Notes under the pieces: model-generated
What the model was told of the DNA's origin: nothing
What the model saw: the letters and a program-made list of their open reading frames with translations, nothing else
Databases searched by the model: none
Shown: in pieces, positions 31,779 through 45,716 of the stretch
Position numbering within the stretch: position 1 is the first letter of the stretch
How the letters are laid out: every line of letters starts with the position of its first letter
Origin: Cyanophora paradoxa
Taxonomy: Eukaryota > Glaucocystophyceae > Cyanophorales > Cyanophoraceae
DNA length: 64,000 bases
Assembly: GCA_004431415.1 (NCBI GenBank)
Contig: QPMI01000048.1
Coordinates: 1 to 64,000, forward strand
Reading direction: 5' to 3'
Position numbers and translations under genes: made by a program

Positions 31779-34700
31779 TTAATCAGCATATCGATCAAGA
31801 CCGTCCGATGTCGACAGCGTTTTGCAAATTAGCCAGATTAGCCAGATGATGAGGTCTGCATTATCCACCGCGAGTTTCCCCGACAATAGTAATGCGACCA
31901 GCGCAGCGCCCTCCACCAAGGCGTTCAACCGCTGCGCGTTTGTGCGCGCAGGTCTTGCTCGGTAGAACGTCGCTCCAGCTATCACCAGCAGCACGATCTC
32001 GAAAGGGACGAGTGAGAGCGCCTCCTGCGGCAAGTACTTATTTCGAAGTTGCAGCGGCCGTGCGCGCTTAAAATTAGCTTGCAATGATGATTAATCCATT
32101 TGCAACACCTTTGGGAGTGTCCACGCGCGTGCAACGAAGCTCCGGGAGTTCGAGGAATCGCTTAAATTTGGAACTGGGGATGGTTAACGTTGCAGAACTC
32201 GAAATCGAATCACAGGTCGAGAGAGAAGCGTGCGCACTAGGGATCGCGATCGGGGACGCATCGTGCAACGAGCCGCCGCCGGCCGCATCGTGCAACGATC
32301 GCGAGCCGAAGAGAAGAGAAGAGGCTGCGGGGGAACGAACCGTCGAAAACAGAAAATTCTGCGGCGCAGCGACGAATTAAGCTGCGGCGCACGGCGGAGC
32401 GAGATGCCGAGCGGGCCGACCACATAGACCCGCGGATCCGGCGTCGGTGCGACCGCCATGCTCATGATCAATTTTGCTGCGTAAGCTCCGATCGAAATTC
32501 GCGATCCTCTCCAAGCTTTTTTTAAGCTCGAGGCTCGCCCGCCCCCCCCGGATCGAATCCCCCCCTCCCCCCCCCCCTCTCTCCCCCCTCCCTCCTTCCC
32601 CTCTCGCAATATATTCGAATTCGTGCACAGTTCAAGGTTAAGCAAACGACCGGCTCGGCGGCTCGGAGGGACCATCGGACAACTTGGCAAGGCTACCGTA
32701 GTACACGTTCAACATGGTCTTCTGTTAATATTTGTGCTATTTGCGCACGTACAGAGCTTCCACTCGCAAATAAATAAAACAGCAGACGGCACGCTGCACG
32801 CTAGGTTAAGCACACGATCGTGCTGGCTCGGCGGGGCGCAGAGGGCCCGGGGCCGCTTCGTCCTGGCGGGACGAGCACTCCGCTCGCGCTCGTGGAGCTC
32901 GACCCGCGGTGCTGCGCATGCAGCCCCGGACATGGATCGAATTAGCGAGCGCCGCCGGATCAAATTTGAATATTATGGTCACGGATCGAAATACGATCTC
33001 TGTCGCTTCGAATTCGGGCGGCTGGAGCGAGCGCCGTGGCACGCGCACCTCTGCCAACCGCAAGTGCCCGGCGAGGTCGGGGACCGACCGCACGCGGCGG
33101 CCCCGCAGTCGGGACCAGCGCACGGAGTCGCCGCCCTCTGCGCCCGTAACATGTTCAAAGATTTCTCAAGGAAAGGCGCCGCAGCGCCTGCAGCTTCATG
33201 CGTAGGGCCGCACCGTCGTCTTCGACGGCGCCCTCGGCAAACGCGGCGAGGCGCTTCGACAGCGCCGGCCAGTCGGGCTCGGAGCCGGCCGGCAGCCGCG
33301 CCGACACGCACTCGGGGCAGGCGGCCGGCGGGCAGCTGCCGTGCGGGCAGACCTGCGGGCATCCTCAGAGAGAGGGCGGATCCGGGGATCGAAGTAGAAA
33401 GCTTAAGAGAAATTAAAGCTGCACGCACCCCGGCCTCGAGCAGCGGCGCGAGGCAGCGCAGGCTTTCCATGAGGGCGGGGCCGAGTCCGCCGCGGAGGGC
33501 GAGGCGCGCGGTGCCGCGGGGGACGCGCCGGAGGGCCCTAAGGAGGCACTCAACCCGCGCGGCGCCCTCCTCCCTGCGCGCGCGAAAGTTCAGACGGGCA
33601 GCTGCAGCTTGCAAGGGAAGCCCAGCGCAGCGCATATAAAGCTTGCTGTAAATCTGGTTAGAAGCTCGCGGTCAGCTTGCTTGCCTGGAGTGGGCGAGGA
33701 GCTGGAGGGCGGAGGTGGCGGAGCCGTCGAGGCCCGGGCGCATCTCGGCGTAGGCGCAGCGGGGCAGCGGCCAGCTCAGCCGCAGCTCCACGCGCCCCGC
33801 GGCCGCCTCCGAGTCGCCGTCGATCGCGAAGTCTCCCGGGTCCGAGGCGGACGCCAGGACGAGGGGGGGCGGCGCCGGCGCCGGCGCCCCCCGATCTCGA
33901 CCGTGGGCGAAGCTGGCCGGCCGTGGGGCCGCTTTCGAATTCGAGGGCGGCGCCTTCGCGGCGGCGTAGGAATCGGGGGGAGGGCACTGCCGGCTTCGCC
34001 GGGCGAGGCGGAGAAGGAAGGCGGCGGCGAGCATGAGGGCGTGCCAGGCGGCGCGCGCGTGCCTCGGGAGGGCGAGGAACAGAGAGACGATGCCCGCCTG
34101 CGAACGAAGGAAGGCGTCAGCGGAGGCGGAGGCGGAGACGCCCCAATCCCGGCTGGCTGGCTGAACCCTCGAGTTTCCCGCAAGGCTACACGCTTTGCTT
34201 TACCACGTCGCTGATTTCTATTTTATCGCGCGGCGCACCGCCTCGGTGAGGGCCTTGTCGAGGAGCTGAATCTTCACTAACTTAAAAGCAAGGAGCTAGC
34301 CTTAACTAACTGGCTTGGGCGACTTGGAGCTTAGGCTGAATAAGGCTCTTATGTCCCTAATGAGAATTCGAGTGCGAGGCGCACCGCCTCGGTGAGGGCC
34401 TTGTCGAGGAGGACGACGAGGACGAGGAGGAGGCAGCTGGCAAAGACCGCCACCTCGAGCCGGCCCGGGTCCACCTGCGACGACGAGGGGCACGGGTGAG
34501 CGGGTGCTTCAGCATATAGCAAGCTTAAATTTCAAATATCTGGCGCCCGCAGCGCTAGCCGCCGTGATCTGATCATCGCGGGACGGAGGGCTTGGCGGCC
34601 CGCGGTCTGGCGCCGGCGCCGGATCTGGACTCGGCTCCGGAGACTCACGCACGTTGGCGCCCGTGTCGAGGAGGAGCACAGCGAGGAACGCGACCAGCTC

Positions 34701-37700
34701 ACTCGCCGTCGACACGATCTGCGCGGCCGATTATACAATTATATATTTGTTTACTGAAGCGTATGCGTTCCTGCAGCCGAGTGCTGTTTATAGCTTATTA
34801 CGTTGCCTATTTACTTTTATACGCTTCTGGATCTATAAGCTTAAGCAAACGGGGCGAATTCGAACCTGGACGAAGTTGCACCAGCGGTTGATGAAGGGCC
34901 GCAGGAAAACGAGGACGCTGCGCTCGTACAAGAAGAGAGTTAGTTGAAGGAATACGTATCAAGGAGTGCACCGGGTGAGCTCGAAAGCGAGCGGGCTAGC
35001 GCTGGCTCGAGGCCTACAGCTGCCTTAATAAGCTTCTGGATATGCGATTCTATAAGCGTTTTTATATGATAGGTCTAGAGGTCCGGGCGGCGAAGGATCC
35101 GTCTCGGAAGACGCACGCGAGTATTGCGGCGTTCGTGGCGAGGAGGAGCGCGTCCTGCGCGGCGCCGTTATAAGTAAATGGGACGCCTTCACACGGTCAG
35201 ACTTAAGCTTCGGAGAGTTGTACTAATAAATGGATGCGACATAGACATGGACTGGAAAAAGATCGGATTACAGCTCATAAACGAAGGAGCGGTTGATTAA
35301 TATTTCATGTTCGCGCCCTTGCGAGGCGATCGCGAACGCGCTAGGGGCGGCATATATGCCGCGATCTTTGAAAAACGAAAACGAAGCGTAAACCGCTCAT
35401 GATTAGCGGCTCGAATGGCTATGGGTCGAAGTTTGAGCTTCCGGATCCTGCCGCAAATGCGAAAGAGGCCGAACGGACCTGCGTGGCGGGCTGGCGGATG
35501 ACGGGGCTGGGGCCGCCCGCCAGCGCCACGAGGAAGCAGCACAGGAGCAGCTTGAAGAGCTCCAGCATCTGCGGACGTTGCTCTCAGACGTTGCGCATGT
35601 TGAGAAGTCGTTGCTTCATGATCAATTAAAGGTTCGCAGGCTCGTTGGTTAGGTCGGTTCACGACATAATAGGCCGCTTGAGCTAAAATCCTACAAAGAG
35701 CTCGACTTATTCACCTGGTAAATATACATCCCGCGGTGCTGTTCGAACTCCTCGAACAGAGCGTTGTACCCTGCGCGGGAAGGCGTTGTACCTCGTGCGG
35801 GAATCGAACGTACATCGGGCCCAGCTATAAGCCAAGGGGGCGTTTTGCGAACCCTGCGCGAAATACGCCCCCTCGCCAGCGCCTGATGTCGAACCTCCTT
35901 TGGCGACTTCGCCCTTTCCCTCCGGATCCGCATCCGGCACGCGCCACTCGCCGCGAAGAACGGCCATTTCGATCTGCGTGGATTCGCGATCAGCGACGCG
36001 CGAGCGACGATGAACGGTTCGCGCGACGCCGGCGTACCCGCTTGACGGAGAACGAAGTGACTCGGTACAGAGCCACGGGCCAGAGGGCGGGCCGCCGGCC
36101 CCAGTCGAAGGGAGCGGCGAGGCCGGAATCGGGCGCGCCGTGTGCTCCAGCTGGCGACCGCGGCTGCGGGCAGAGGCGAGCGTAGACCCGACGCATCCAC
36201 GCCGGGGCGCCCTCCGGTGCCGGCTTGGGAGGCTCCTCTTCCTCCTTGAGGCTCGGATCCTCGCCCCTCGCCGCCCGCCCCAGGGCGGCGCGCAGGCCCC
36301 CGCCGCCTCCGCCGCCGCCGCCGGGCCGCTGAGGATTGATGTTGCGGTACTCGGAGAGGGTCCGGCAGCCCGTGAGGGCGCGCAACATGCTCCCGTTGGA
36401 GTCGTACAGAACGACGGGCGCCCGGTCCAAGTTTCGGTAGAGGTGCACGAACAGCGCCAGGATCGGCGGCGCTCCGAGGACGGCCTGGGCAGGCACGGTA
36501 CGTGTTAAAACGCTTTACGGTGCGTGCGGGGGTGTTTGAGCTTGAGCTTAAGCTTAAGCTTAGCGGACCATGCAGAGGGCGGCGGCGGCGCGCAGGGGCA
36601 CGTCGCCGGTCCACATCGCCCGCGCCGCCTGCAGGTGCACCGCCTCGTAGAAGGCGAGGAAGAGGGCCCTGAGGTAGCCGAGCTTTAGAAGAAGTCCGTA
36701 GTAAAGTTCTCATGTAAATAATAATAAAGAAGGCAAAAGCCGCACAGTTCGATGGCGGGGAAGTAGAGGAGGGAGGGTGGGCTCCGCCGGAGGCGGCGGA
36801 GGACGGCGAGGGCGGCGAGGTGCAGGGCGCAGGCGCCGGCGAAGATGAAGAGCATCCACACGAACGTCGTCTGAAGAAGGGGCCGCGATCGCGATCGCGA
36901 TCAGGCCGACGAATGTGCGAGCGGTCTAGCCATATTAAATTTTCAACAATTGGAGTTTTTACATTTCGCTATTTGATTGTTTGGAACAATATTAATTCCT
37001 GTGCGTTCGGTCTATAGCAAGATCGATATCTTCGACGTCGGCTCACCTTCGTGGAGAGTGCGATTTCCGCCTCGCTGGCCGCCGGCCCGCCCGCCTCGCC
37101 CTGCGCCTCTCCGAGCAGCCGCAGCCGCCGGCTCGAACTCGAGGGGGTGGAGGGCGGCGGCCCGATCATGTCGAGCGCCGAGGGCGGGGCGCTGCGTATA
37201 TACGCCTTCGAATTCAAAATATTCGGGATATATATATCGCGTACCCGAAGGGCGAAGAGAACTGGAGGAAGAGCGGGCCGGCGAGGAACGTTCCCCCCAG
37301 GACGAGAAGCGAGTACGGGAGTCGCCGGGACGCGACCGCCGATATGAGTCCCACCGTGTGCACCTTGGAGATCAGGCTCTGCAGAAGGCAAATAAGGTAA
37401 AATACGCGAGGGATGCAGAGACGACGCATGTGCACAGCGACGGAGCTGGCCCGGGGCGGCTTCAGGTAAGTCCCGCTCCGGGAGCGGCCGCCGACGGCGG
37501 GCATAGATCTAGAGACCGCCTTCGACAGCGCCAGAGCGCTCTTCGACGTCAGCTCTGTTCCACAGGCGTCAGATGAAAGAACCAGGCGAATCCCATGATT
37601 TCATGAATTCGTTTCAACGCAACTGGTTCTGAAGAGGCTGCGGAAGGTGCTGACGGCGGAGACAACGATGACCGCGATCTGAAGCGATTTCGATGTGGTC
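31779..37700 (-). other. C-terminal membrane region of the Kelch gene
   Basis: Likely transmembrane exons, N to C: SLQIAVIVVSAVSTF (37.6 kb), LPYSLLVLGGTFLAGPLFL (37.3 kb), FVWMLFIFAGACALHLAALA (36.85 kb), PILALFVHLYRNLD (36.45 kb), LFKLLLCCFLVALAGG (35.55 kb), ALLLATNAAILACVF (35.13 kb), ELVAFLAVLLLDTGA (34.7 kb), VAVFASCLLLVLVVLLD (34.43 kb), HALMLAAAFLLRLARR (34.03 kb) and FEIVLLVIAGATFY (31.98 kb). Loops include a Gly/Glu-rich insert at 36.2-36.35 kb and a Cys-rich piece at 33.3 kb (CPHGSCPPAACPEC). I count about ten or more membrane segments, more than a single-pass attractin-type Kelch receptor would need. Confidence 0.55.
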
Positions 37701-40700
37701 ATGAGCGAAGCCAAATTTTTTTAAACGGATCTAGGTCTGGATCGGGTCGGGAGATCCAGATCCAGATCTAGACGCCGACCCCGTCGCACCTGGACGCCGT
37801 TCGCGATGCGCTCGGCGAGGCCGGGATCGATGGCGCCGGGCGCCGGCGCCGGCGTCGGCGTCGGTGCGGGGCGATAGCGGAACGCGGCCGGAGCCGTGGC
37901 AAGAGTGACGGACTCCGCGAGAACGGAGACGTCGCACCTGGCGCCAAGTCAGCTCAAACGAAAGGACTTCGATGGCACGGTCCGGGAAATTTAAATGGGA
38001 AGCTTATGGGGGACGATGCACCAGGTCATGGGCGGGAGGGTGGCGGGGCTTGGCGGCGCCGTGACCAGCAGCTCGGTAAAGGATCTGCACGGATCGGAAT
38101 TCGTTAGCTAAAGGTCGAGTCCATGAGGATTGTGCAGCGCCTCGAAATCAAAACGACGGAATTTGAAGCTAGCGTGTGTCTTATAATTATAATGAGATCG
38201 CACCGCGAGACGATCGCGGCGGTCTGGTTGCAGATGGTGACGCTCAGAGGAATGAGCCAGGGTCCGGCGGAGGCGGGAAGAGGGGTGAGAGGGGACGCGG
38301 CGACGGTCACGTTATCGCCGCCACCCGCATCGGTCGTGTTGGGCGAGACGGAGGCAATGGAAAGACCTGCCAGAAAAAACGTCGAATTTGAATTCAGATT
38401 CGAATTTCGGGGGGCGAATTTCGAATTTCGGACCGGCGACGAAGACTCGAGTTGTGCCGACGACGGACGGTTCCGCGGCGACAAACGCGGGGGCGGATTG
38501 AAGGACAGTGATGTCAAGGAAGCCTGCCAGGCAGGGACGGAGTAAGCGGAGTCGACTTCCCTGAGGCGCCATGGGCCAGCGATCCATCCGACGCGACCCG
38601 AGGCACCTGTGTAGCCGGCGACGGGCTGCACGCGGATGCTGACGCCCGCCGTGACGCGCGACGCCGTGATGGAACTGGAGGCGATCCAGGGCGAGCTCGA
38701 GGCCCCGGCCGCCTGTGCGAGCCGCCGCCTCGCAATCGCCGCGCCGCTCTGTGCGATTGCAAAGCTCGCGTGAGGTCCAGGTCCGCCGAGCGAGCGAGAC
38801 AAGCGGATTTGGATCTAAACAGTCACGGCCGCACCAAGGGGGATCCTTGCGCTCGGATGGAGAGCGTGTCGGCGTCGACGAACAGCGACTGCCCGCCGCC
38901 CCGTATGTCGAGCGTGAGCTCGAACGCAACCCCAGCCTGCACCACGGGCGCAGCGCCGGGGCCCGATCTCGACCCGCCCGCGCCGCCGCCGCTACCGCCA
39001 CCGCCGCCGCCTCCGCCGACGGTGGGGGCGAAGACGGTCTCAGAGCGCACGGGCACCCCGACGGCGACGTACGACACACTCGCGAACGAAACGCCTCTGC
39101 GCACGCAAAATTACAGGAGTTCAAATTGAAGGAAGCCAAAGGAAGTCGATTGATAGGTTCCGATTGATAGGGTCCTCAGAGCGTACCGGTACGTTGCATT
39201 CAGAGAGCCGCGCCCCGTGCGCAGCGCGGCGGTTCCGAGCTGGACGGCGTACGCAGAGGCGAGTCCGAGCTCCAGCACGGGGGCGGGGCCCAGGGGCTCG
39301 CGCGTCGCGTTCACGCCGCTTCCCGACGTGGCCATCGCGAGGCCCGAAACGTTAACGAGCGCCGCGACGCCGTTCTGCGCATCGTAAGAACAGCTTTAAA
39401 GGAGATTAATTAAAGAAGCAGTTCTGTTAAATCAAGCGGACCGCGCGCGCGTCGAGTGTGCAGTTGTACGTGAAGCCCGCCCAGATCGGCTCGTCCGCCC
39501 GCGACTCGTTCTGCGCACACGGAATTTAAGACAGCGCTCGAAGACGGCGGATATTTTGATGGCGGAACACACCATGGCGTCGCACGCGAGGCGACTCGAC
39601 TCGTCCGGCACGTAGTGGAGGTAGACCGTCGCGCTGCCGAGCGATGCGTTGCTGACCGCCGCCGCCAAAGTCGCGTTGCAAGACCCGAGGAGCGTCGCCG
39701 AAGGCAGCGCCTCGTCGGAAGGCGTGGCGAGCTCGACGGCGGCGCTCGCGCCGGCAGCCAGGACGACGAACGCGGCGCCTTCGCCGGAGGAAAACGGCGT
39801 GGGACGCGTCGAGGTGCGCAGCTCGAGCGTGAAGGAAGGGGCGGCGCCCGAGACGTCGGCGGCGGGCAGGATTTGGGCCGACCAGAGCGAGCCGCACGTC
39901 CGCGCGGACAGCGCGGCGCCGTCCACCCAAACGGCCGCGCCCGCCGTCGTCGGCGCGACGCCGCATCGTAGGGTCTCCCCCGCCTGTACGGCCGGGGTTG
40001 CACATGACACGGTCGCGTTGTCCGCCACGGCTGGAACGCAGTGCGTCAGTGTAATAAAGAAGAAGAATAAAGGCGCAAGGTCTAATTGCGTAGTGCACAT
40101 GTGATTATTATAATGCAGCAACCGAGCAAGCTATGCATAATAAAGAAAAACGCGAGCACCGATAACAACGAAGCGGACGGCGCTCAGCAGCTTGCACGGC
40201 TCCGGCGAGACGGACATGCCCAGAGCCAGAGCCGCGGTCGCGTTCCACACCTTCGCGTTCGGCAGTGAAATATTTAAGATACTTGATAGCATAGGTATAT
40301 TCTATCTATTAACTATCTTTAGAACCTTGGCGGTCGGACAGAAGAAGAACAGGACGTGTCCGGGGCCCGTAGACTCCGGGAGGGAAGGGGCGGAGAAGGC
40401 CGGCGCGCTCGCGCCGCTCGCCAGGCCGGCGAACGTCGCCTGCACCGAACGCGCGCGTTATTGTTGCGCGTGGACAGAGGAACTAGTACTATGACTGCGG
40501 TGCTCATCGCGACAAACGCGTACGGCACCGACGGACCTGCGTCAAGCTGACGTTGGCCAGCGAGCCGTTGGATGAGACTGAGAGGAAGGCGGATGGCACA
40601 GGCGCCGCCGCCCCGCCCTGCGCATGAGTACGAGTCAATGTTAAAAATTGGAACAAACCAAGTAGGTTCAGAGACGCGGGTTGAACTATGAACGCGCGGG

Positions 40701-43700
40701 CCTTTGCGGAGGTGAAGGTGCAGCTGACGCTCGCCGACACGGGCAGGAGCGCCGCGCCGGGCGAGCAGACCGGCGCGATCTCGTCCACCGCGTCTGTCGC
40801 GGATATGAGATGAGAGAACCCAAGTCGCTCTGATCATGATCATGATTTAAATTTCCCGGAGTCCGAGTTCGAGGTCACACCGAATGGAACGACGTGGTAC
40901 ACGTATCGTGCCGACGCCGTTGTGACCCCGTTCACCTGTTCACGCACGGTTCTTTGTACCCGGCGGGAACCGGGCCGCGGGCGGGGCGCCAATCTAGATC
41001 TCAAGCAAATCAAAACATGCCGCACCGTCAGGCGGAACTCGAGCGACGCCGTCGTCCCGACCGCCTCTGCCACAGCGAAGGTGGCCGTGAACGAGTCGAA
41101 GGCGCCGGCGCCGGGCGCCGGGAGGAGCGCCAGGGAGGCCGTCGCGTTCGCGCTGGCGGCCGGCGAGCGCTGCACCGGCGTCAAGCGTCAAGAGCTCTAA
41201 TCATCAGCGAGCTTCGAATTCGAATTCTTCTCGCCTGATGAAGCGCGACTTCGCTGCTATCCATGTACTGCTTCACACCGTTCTTGATCTGTGTATTGCG
41301 TCGGAGTTGATTGACATATATATCTTGTTAAGACTATTCGCATGATCATAAATATATGGCATGGGGATTCCGCGCACGGCCTGGAAGGTGCAGGTGACGA
41401 CCGACCCGGTGAAATAGAAGGGGCACGCGGAGGGCGCGCCGCCGAGCAGCGCGGCGCCGGCGGACGGGGCGCAGTTCGGCAGCTCGACGTCGAAGGGTGC
41501 CGCGGGGCAGCCGACCACGAGCGTGGAATCCGCAATCGTGTCCTGCGCATGCGCGCGTGCGCGCGTCAGGCGTTCGAATTCGAACGGGTTTCGGAGAATT
41601 CGAACATGGACCCGCGCGAACCAGGACAATGGATAGAGAGAGGCGGTCAGTCGCGGCGCATCCGGCGTACGAGTCGCGGCCGCTAGCCACAAGCCCTGCA
41701 AGTCAGAGAGATTCGAGGAGGGTAACGGGCTCGGGGCGCTCACAGGGGGCAGTACAGGAGGTCGACGGTGCCGGGGCCCGTCTCCGTGAGCGGCGGAACC
41801 GTTATCGAAAGCGTGTACGTGGAAGAGGCGACAGCGCCTGAAACCAAATTCGATATCATTGAATTCGTCAACGGCATTGAGTTCTAATTATAAATCCACG
41901 CCGTGAACGCACCAGTCCAGTTGGCGAACGAGACGAGCGTCGGGGCCAGCTTCCCCTTTCCCACGACCAAGGTCGTGAGGGGGTCGACGGGCGACGGGAG
42001 CCCCGTCGCGGTGCGCGTGACGGCGACCGTGCACGTGAACGTCGATCCGCGGGGTACCTGATCGCGATCGAGCGTCGCGATCGCCGATCGCGAGCGCGTT
42101 GAGAGAGGAGAAGCCAAACTTGAAAGCCAAGCGGCACACTATGAATGTGCCGTTGACCGTGTCGTTGCCGCAGTTCGCTTTCAAGACGTAGCCCGGGTCT
42201 GACCGCAAAAGAAGCCGCGAATACTTATTAATTAATGCAGACGCAGATAGGTGTTCAAGGCAGCGGCACCCGTGAAGGCCTGCAGGAAGTTTCCGCCCTT
42301 GGACGTGTAGCCCTTCGAGAAGGCGCAGCCGAGGGCGAGGCCGTCCCGCGCCGGGTCGAGCAGGGCGGGGTCCTCGACTGTGACGCGGAAGGCGTGCGCC
42401 GTGGCGGCCCCCTCCGCGCTCGCCAGCGTCGGCTGCGCGCAGGCGTGTTCTTGTCACAGTGTGCGTCAGAATTCGTCCGGCGGACAATTCAAAGAGGAGC
42501 CTTAAGCGAAGCTTAAGCGATGAAGATGAAGCTCGATTTCGGAGGACCTGAGAGACTGCCAGGCCGGTGGTGTTGGCTGTCAGGCGGCAGCTCGGGAAGG
42601 GAAGGGCGTTGTTGATGAGGCGGGGGAAGAGGACGCAGTGGAAGGTGAAGCCGACCGCGGCAGTCTCCGTTGTGAGGAGGCAGCTGACGACGGAGGACTG
42701 GTCGGGGCCTGCGCGCGCGTGCAAGGCGGATGTCGTCACTGATCCGAAAGAGAATGAGCGGGGCGGAATTTGAAGGTACGTGCATGGGGAGGCGACGAGA
42801 ACACGTGTGTTCAATCCCCAGTTGGGGTACGTGACGGGGCCCAGGCCGCTGCCGCCGCCCCCGGAGACGAAGACCCACGTGTCTTTTCGGGGCGGATTCA
42901 GCGGCGTCAGGAGCAGTTCGGGCGGCTGCGTGAGGCAGCACAAACTCGCCTTTGACCTGCGGCCGGTTTCGGAAAAGCTGAAGTTAAGCGGACGCGGAAC
43001 GGAAAGTGGGAGCTGCAGCTGGCCGCGGAGGAGTTCGGACCAGGTACTGGGTCGGGGCAACGCCCCAGAGAAGGTTGGCGGCCCCCGCCGGCACATTGAC
43101 CTGCGGGTGCGGGCGCGGATGATCATGAGGGGCCAGGCTGCATATTGCATAGCGTCGAGAAGCTTAAGGACGAGAGCGGGGGCGCTCACGGGTGTCGTCC
43201 CTGCATACTCCCACAAGTTCGTCTGCACGGCGCGTCGGACGTCTCTCATGATCAGAGTTATAATTAATTATAAGCACGTGCACGACCGGCGGCCGTGGGC
43301 GGGACCGGCCGCGGGTCGGCGCGCGCACCTCTGTATCGTACGCCCACATCTCCGCGAGCTGCGAGGGCAACCGTGAGCTGTGCCGCGGGCACTTGCTGCG
43401 CATTATAATTAAATGAAAGGCGCCTGGTAGTACAACGCATTGGAGTCGTAGCCCTGGCCACCGTACACTGCGCGAGCGCAGCGTTTTCGCCAACGCCGCG
43501 CTTTGGCTCTCACCGCGCAGCGAAAGATCCAGAGGACGGCAGCGCACTGTAAAACTTCGTTCCGTACGTCGCGTATATGGAACCGTAGCGCCCCCAGGGG
43601 CCCCCTGCAGGCGCCACATGGACTACGGTGTACACGTACGTGTCTGCCGAAGCGTGGTCATGAGGCCTATATAGCTAGGGTATCGATAACGCGAGCGCTT

Positions 43701-45716
43701 TTGGTAAATCATATTTAGATTTCCGCTCTTAAGCTTGGGCCGTACCCATGTTGAGCTTCCCAAGGGTCCAGTCGACGACAGGCCCGCCGCCGGCGTTCAT
43801 GGACCAGTGGTTCGCGACGCCTCCGTACATCCTGTTCGACGCGACGCCGACGCCCGGCCGATGCCAACGTCAGCGCGAGATATACAAGCATACTCATGAG
43901 CACGGAGACTCGAGCTCTGAGATCTAGATCTAGAGCGCCGAGCTTACACAGATAAACGCCGACCACATCGTATCAATCATCGATAGACATTTTATCAAGG
44001 AAGCCTTAAGCTCGATGCGATGCTTATCAGATATCGATAGACATTTTATCGAGGGAGGTTTCATTATATTAATCTCTCGTGCGGGGCGGCCGCGGGGCGG
44101 GGCGGGGCGCGCGCGCCAGATGTTGCGGCCGATGACGGCTCCTGAGGACATGTATGCGGCCGGCATCGGCGCGCCGGAGGTCGCCTGCGTCCACAGGGCG
44201 CCCGCCTGCGCGTCGAAGATGCCGAGGCCCCCCACGAGGCCGGCCAGGTTCCAGCCGCCTGCGCGCGCGCGGCTCGACGCGTACGTACGCGGGGCGAGGG
44301 CCGCGGACGGGTCGGGTGCATGACTGGATGTCCATGGCTGGCTCACGCGCCAGGTGCGGGCGCAGGGCCTGTATAGCTTGCAATTGCTAGCTATAGGGAC
44401 GGCCGACGCGCACCGACGACGAGGACGTACCGGTCGTCCTTCACAAAGGCGTTCGCGTCGTACCGCACCTGCGATCGCGGTAGCGATCGCGGAATCGGAA
44501 TCGGAATCGGTTTAAATTTATCTCGCGCGGGGCCGTATACGTAGAGCTGACGCCGTCCGTCGGTCGGCGGGGGCGCGATGTATCCGTATATATGTGTATA
44601 TATAGCATTATGTAGCTACAGGCAGCTGCACGCGCAGCTGCAGCGGTATCGTGTACTTATAATTATTATATCGGTATCTTGGCGAGACAGGAGTAGCAAT
44701 ATAGCGCGAGGAAATTAAATCAAAGCTCTAGCTTTCTTATAAACGCACGGGCGTGGATCCCGAGGCGGAAGCCGTCGCCCACGCCGTCGTCGCGGGATCG
44801 TACCTGCCGGTCCGATCGCGAGCCCGAAGGCACGGCCGCGATATCGAGCGGCTGGCGCCGCGCGCGCGCACATGCGCACCGGTACACAACGAACGACGCG
44901 CCGGCAACGAGCGCGCCGCTGCCCATGGCCATCCGTTCAGAGGCCGATTGCAGACCCCGGCCCGGGATACAAAAATAGCGCACCCGAAGGCGTAGTATTT
45001 GCCGCGGACGACGGCCGCCGGCGAGTTGAGCGTCGGGAGCATCCAGGGCGCCGCCTGCGCCGGCGGGTTCGAGGTGCCCCGCACGGTGCCGTCCGACCAG
45101 GGCGACGCCGCGACGGCTGCAGAGCCCGGCCGTGGGGTCAAGCGGGGCCGGTCCAGATCGCGGGGCGGAGCGCGATCGTCGAATCCATTTCAAGAGTCTA
45201 CAGCGAAAAGAAAACGCGGGCCGCACTGAAATTAATCGAGACGAAAGAGGGGTGCGGCCTGCGCGAATGCGAAGATGAATTCGAATGATATGAATCCAAG
45301 AAAGAGGGCGAGACTTCACTGTACCCCGCGAAGGCGACGTCACCGATGACGCCCCCCGCCAGCCGGTCCGAGACCGGAGGCGCCACGCCCGTGTTCGGGA
45401 CGTGCACGAGGAAGAGCGTGCCCGTGCACGTGCCGGCCTTGAGGGCCCGCCGCGGTTGCTGGCCATATGCATGGGACCGGCCGGGGGAGCTCGCGGCGCT
45501 CAGGCTAGCGCTCGAGCCCGCGGCCGGATCCGGAGGGCCGAGGGCGGCGCCCAACTTGTCGCTCCCAGCTGCACCTGCATGCGCAGCAGCAGATGCAGAT
45601 GCAGCTGCAGCTGAAGTGTCCAAAGGCGGGTGGGTACCCGGGGCGACCTCGCCTTGGCCTGGCCCCCCATGGCCATACGCGTCGACTGCCCGGGGGCGGG
45701 ACGCCGCCGCCGGCAC
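31779..45716 (-). CDS. Large Kelch / Ig-like ectodomain, multipass membrane protein
   Basis: Minus strand, N-terminus at the right. The 5' region (about 42.8-45.7 kb) encodes Kelch blades: PWMLPTLNSPAAVVRGKYYA, LGIFDAQAGALWTQ, GGPVVDWTLGKLNMGT, then GRYGSIYATYGTKFY spliced in phase to MYGGQGYDSNALYYQA, EMWAYDTE and TNLWEYAGTTP. From about 38.1 to 42.8 kb come beta-sandwich-like modules with paired Cys and N-x-S/T sites (SVVSCLLTTETAAVGFTFHC, VPRGSTFTCTVAVTRTATG, VSCATPAVQAGETLRCGV). From 37.7 kb down to 31.8 kb, hydrophobic segments alternate with loops. The last exon ends at 31779. The likely role is a cell-surface receptor or adhesion protein; the family is uncertain. That ectodomain and membrane parts form one gene is inferred from strand, order and absence of an internal start. 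The exact start codon and many exon ends are unresolved. Confidence 0.6.
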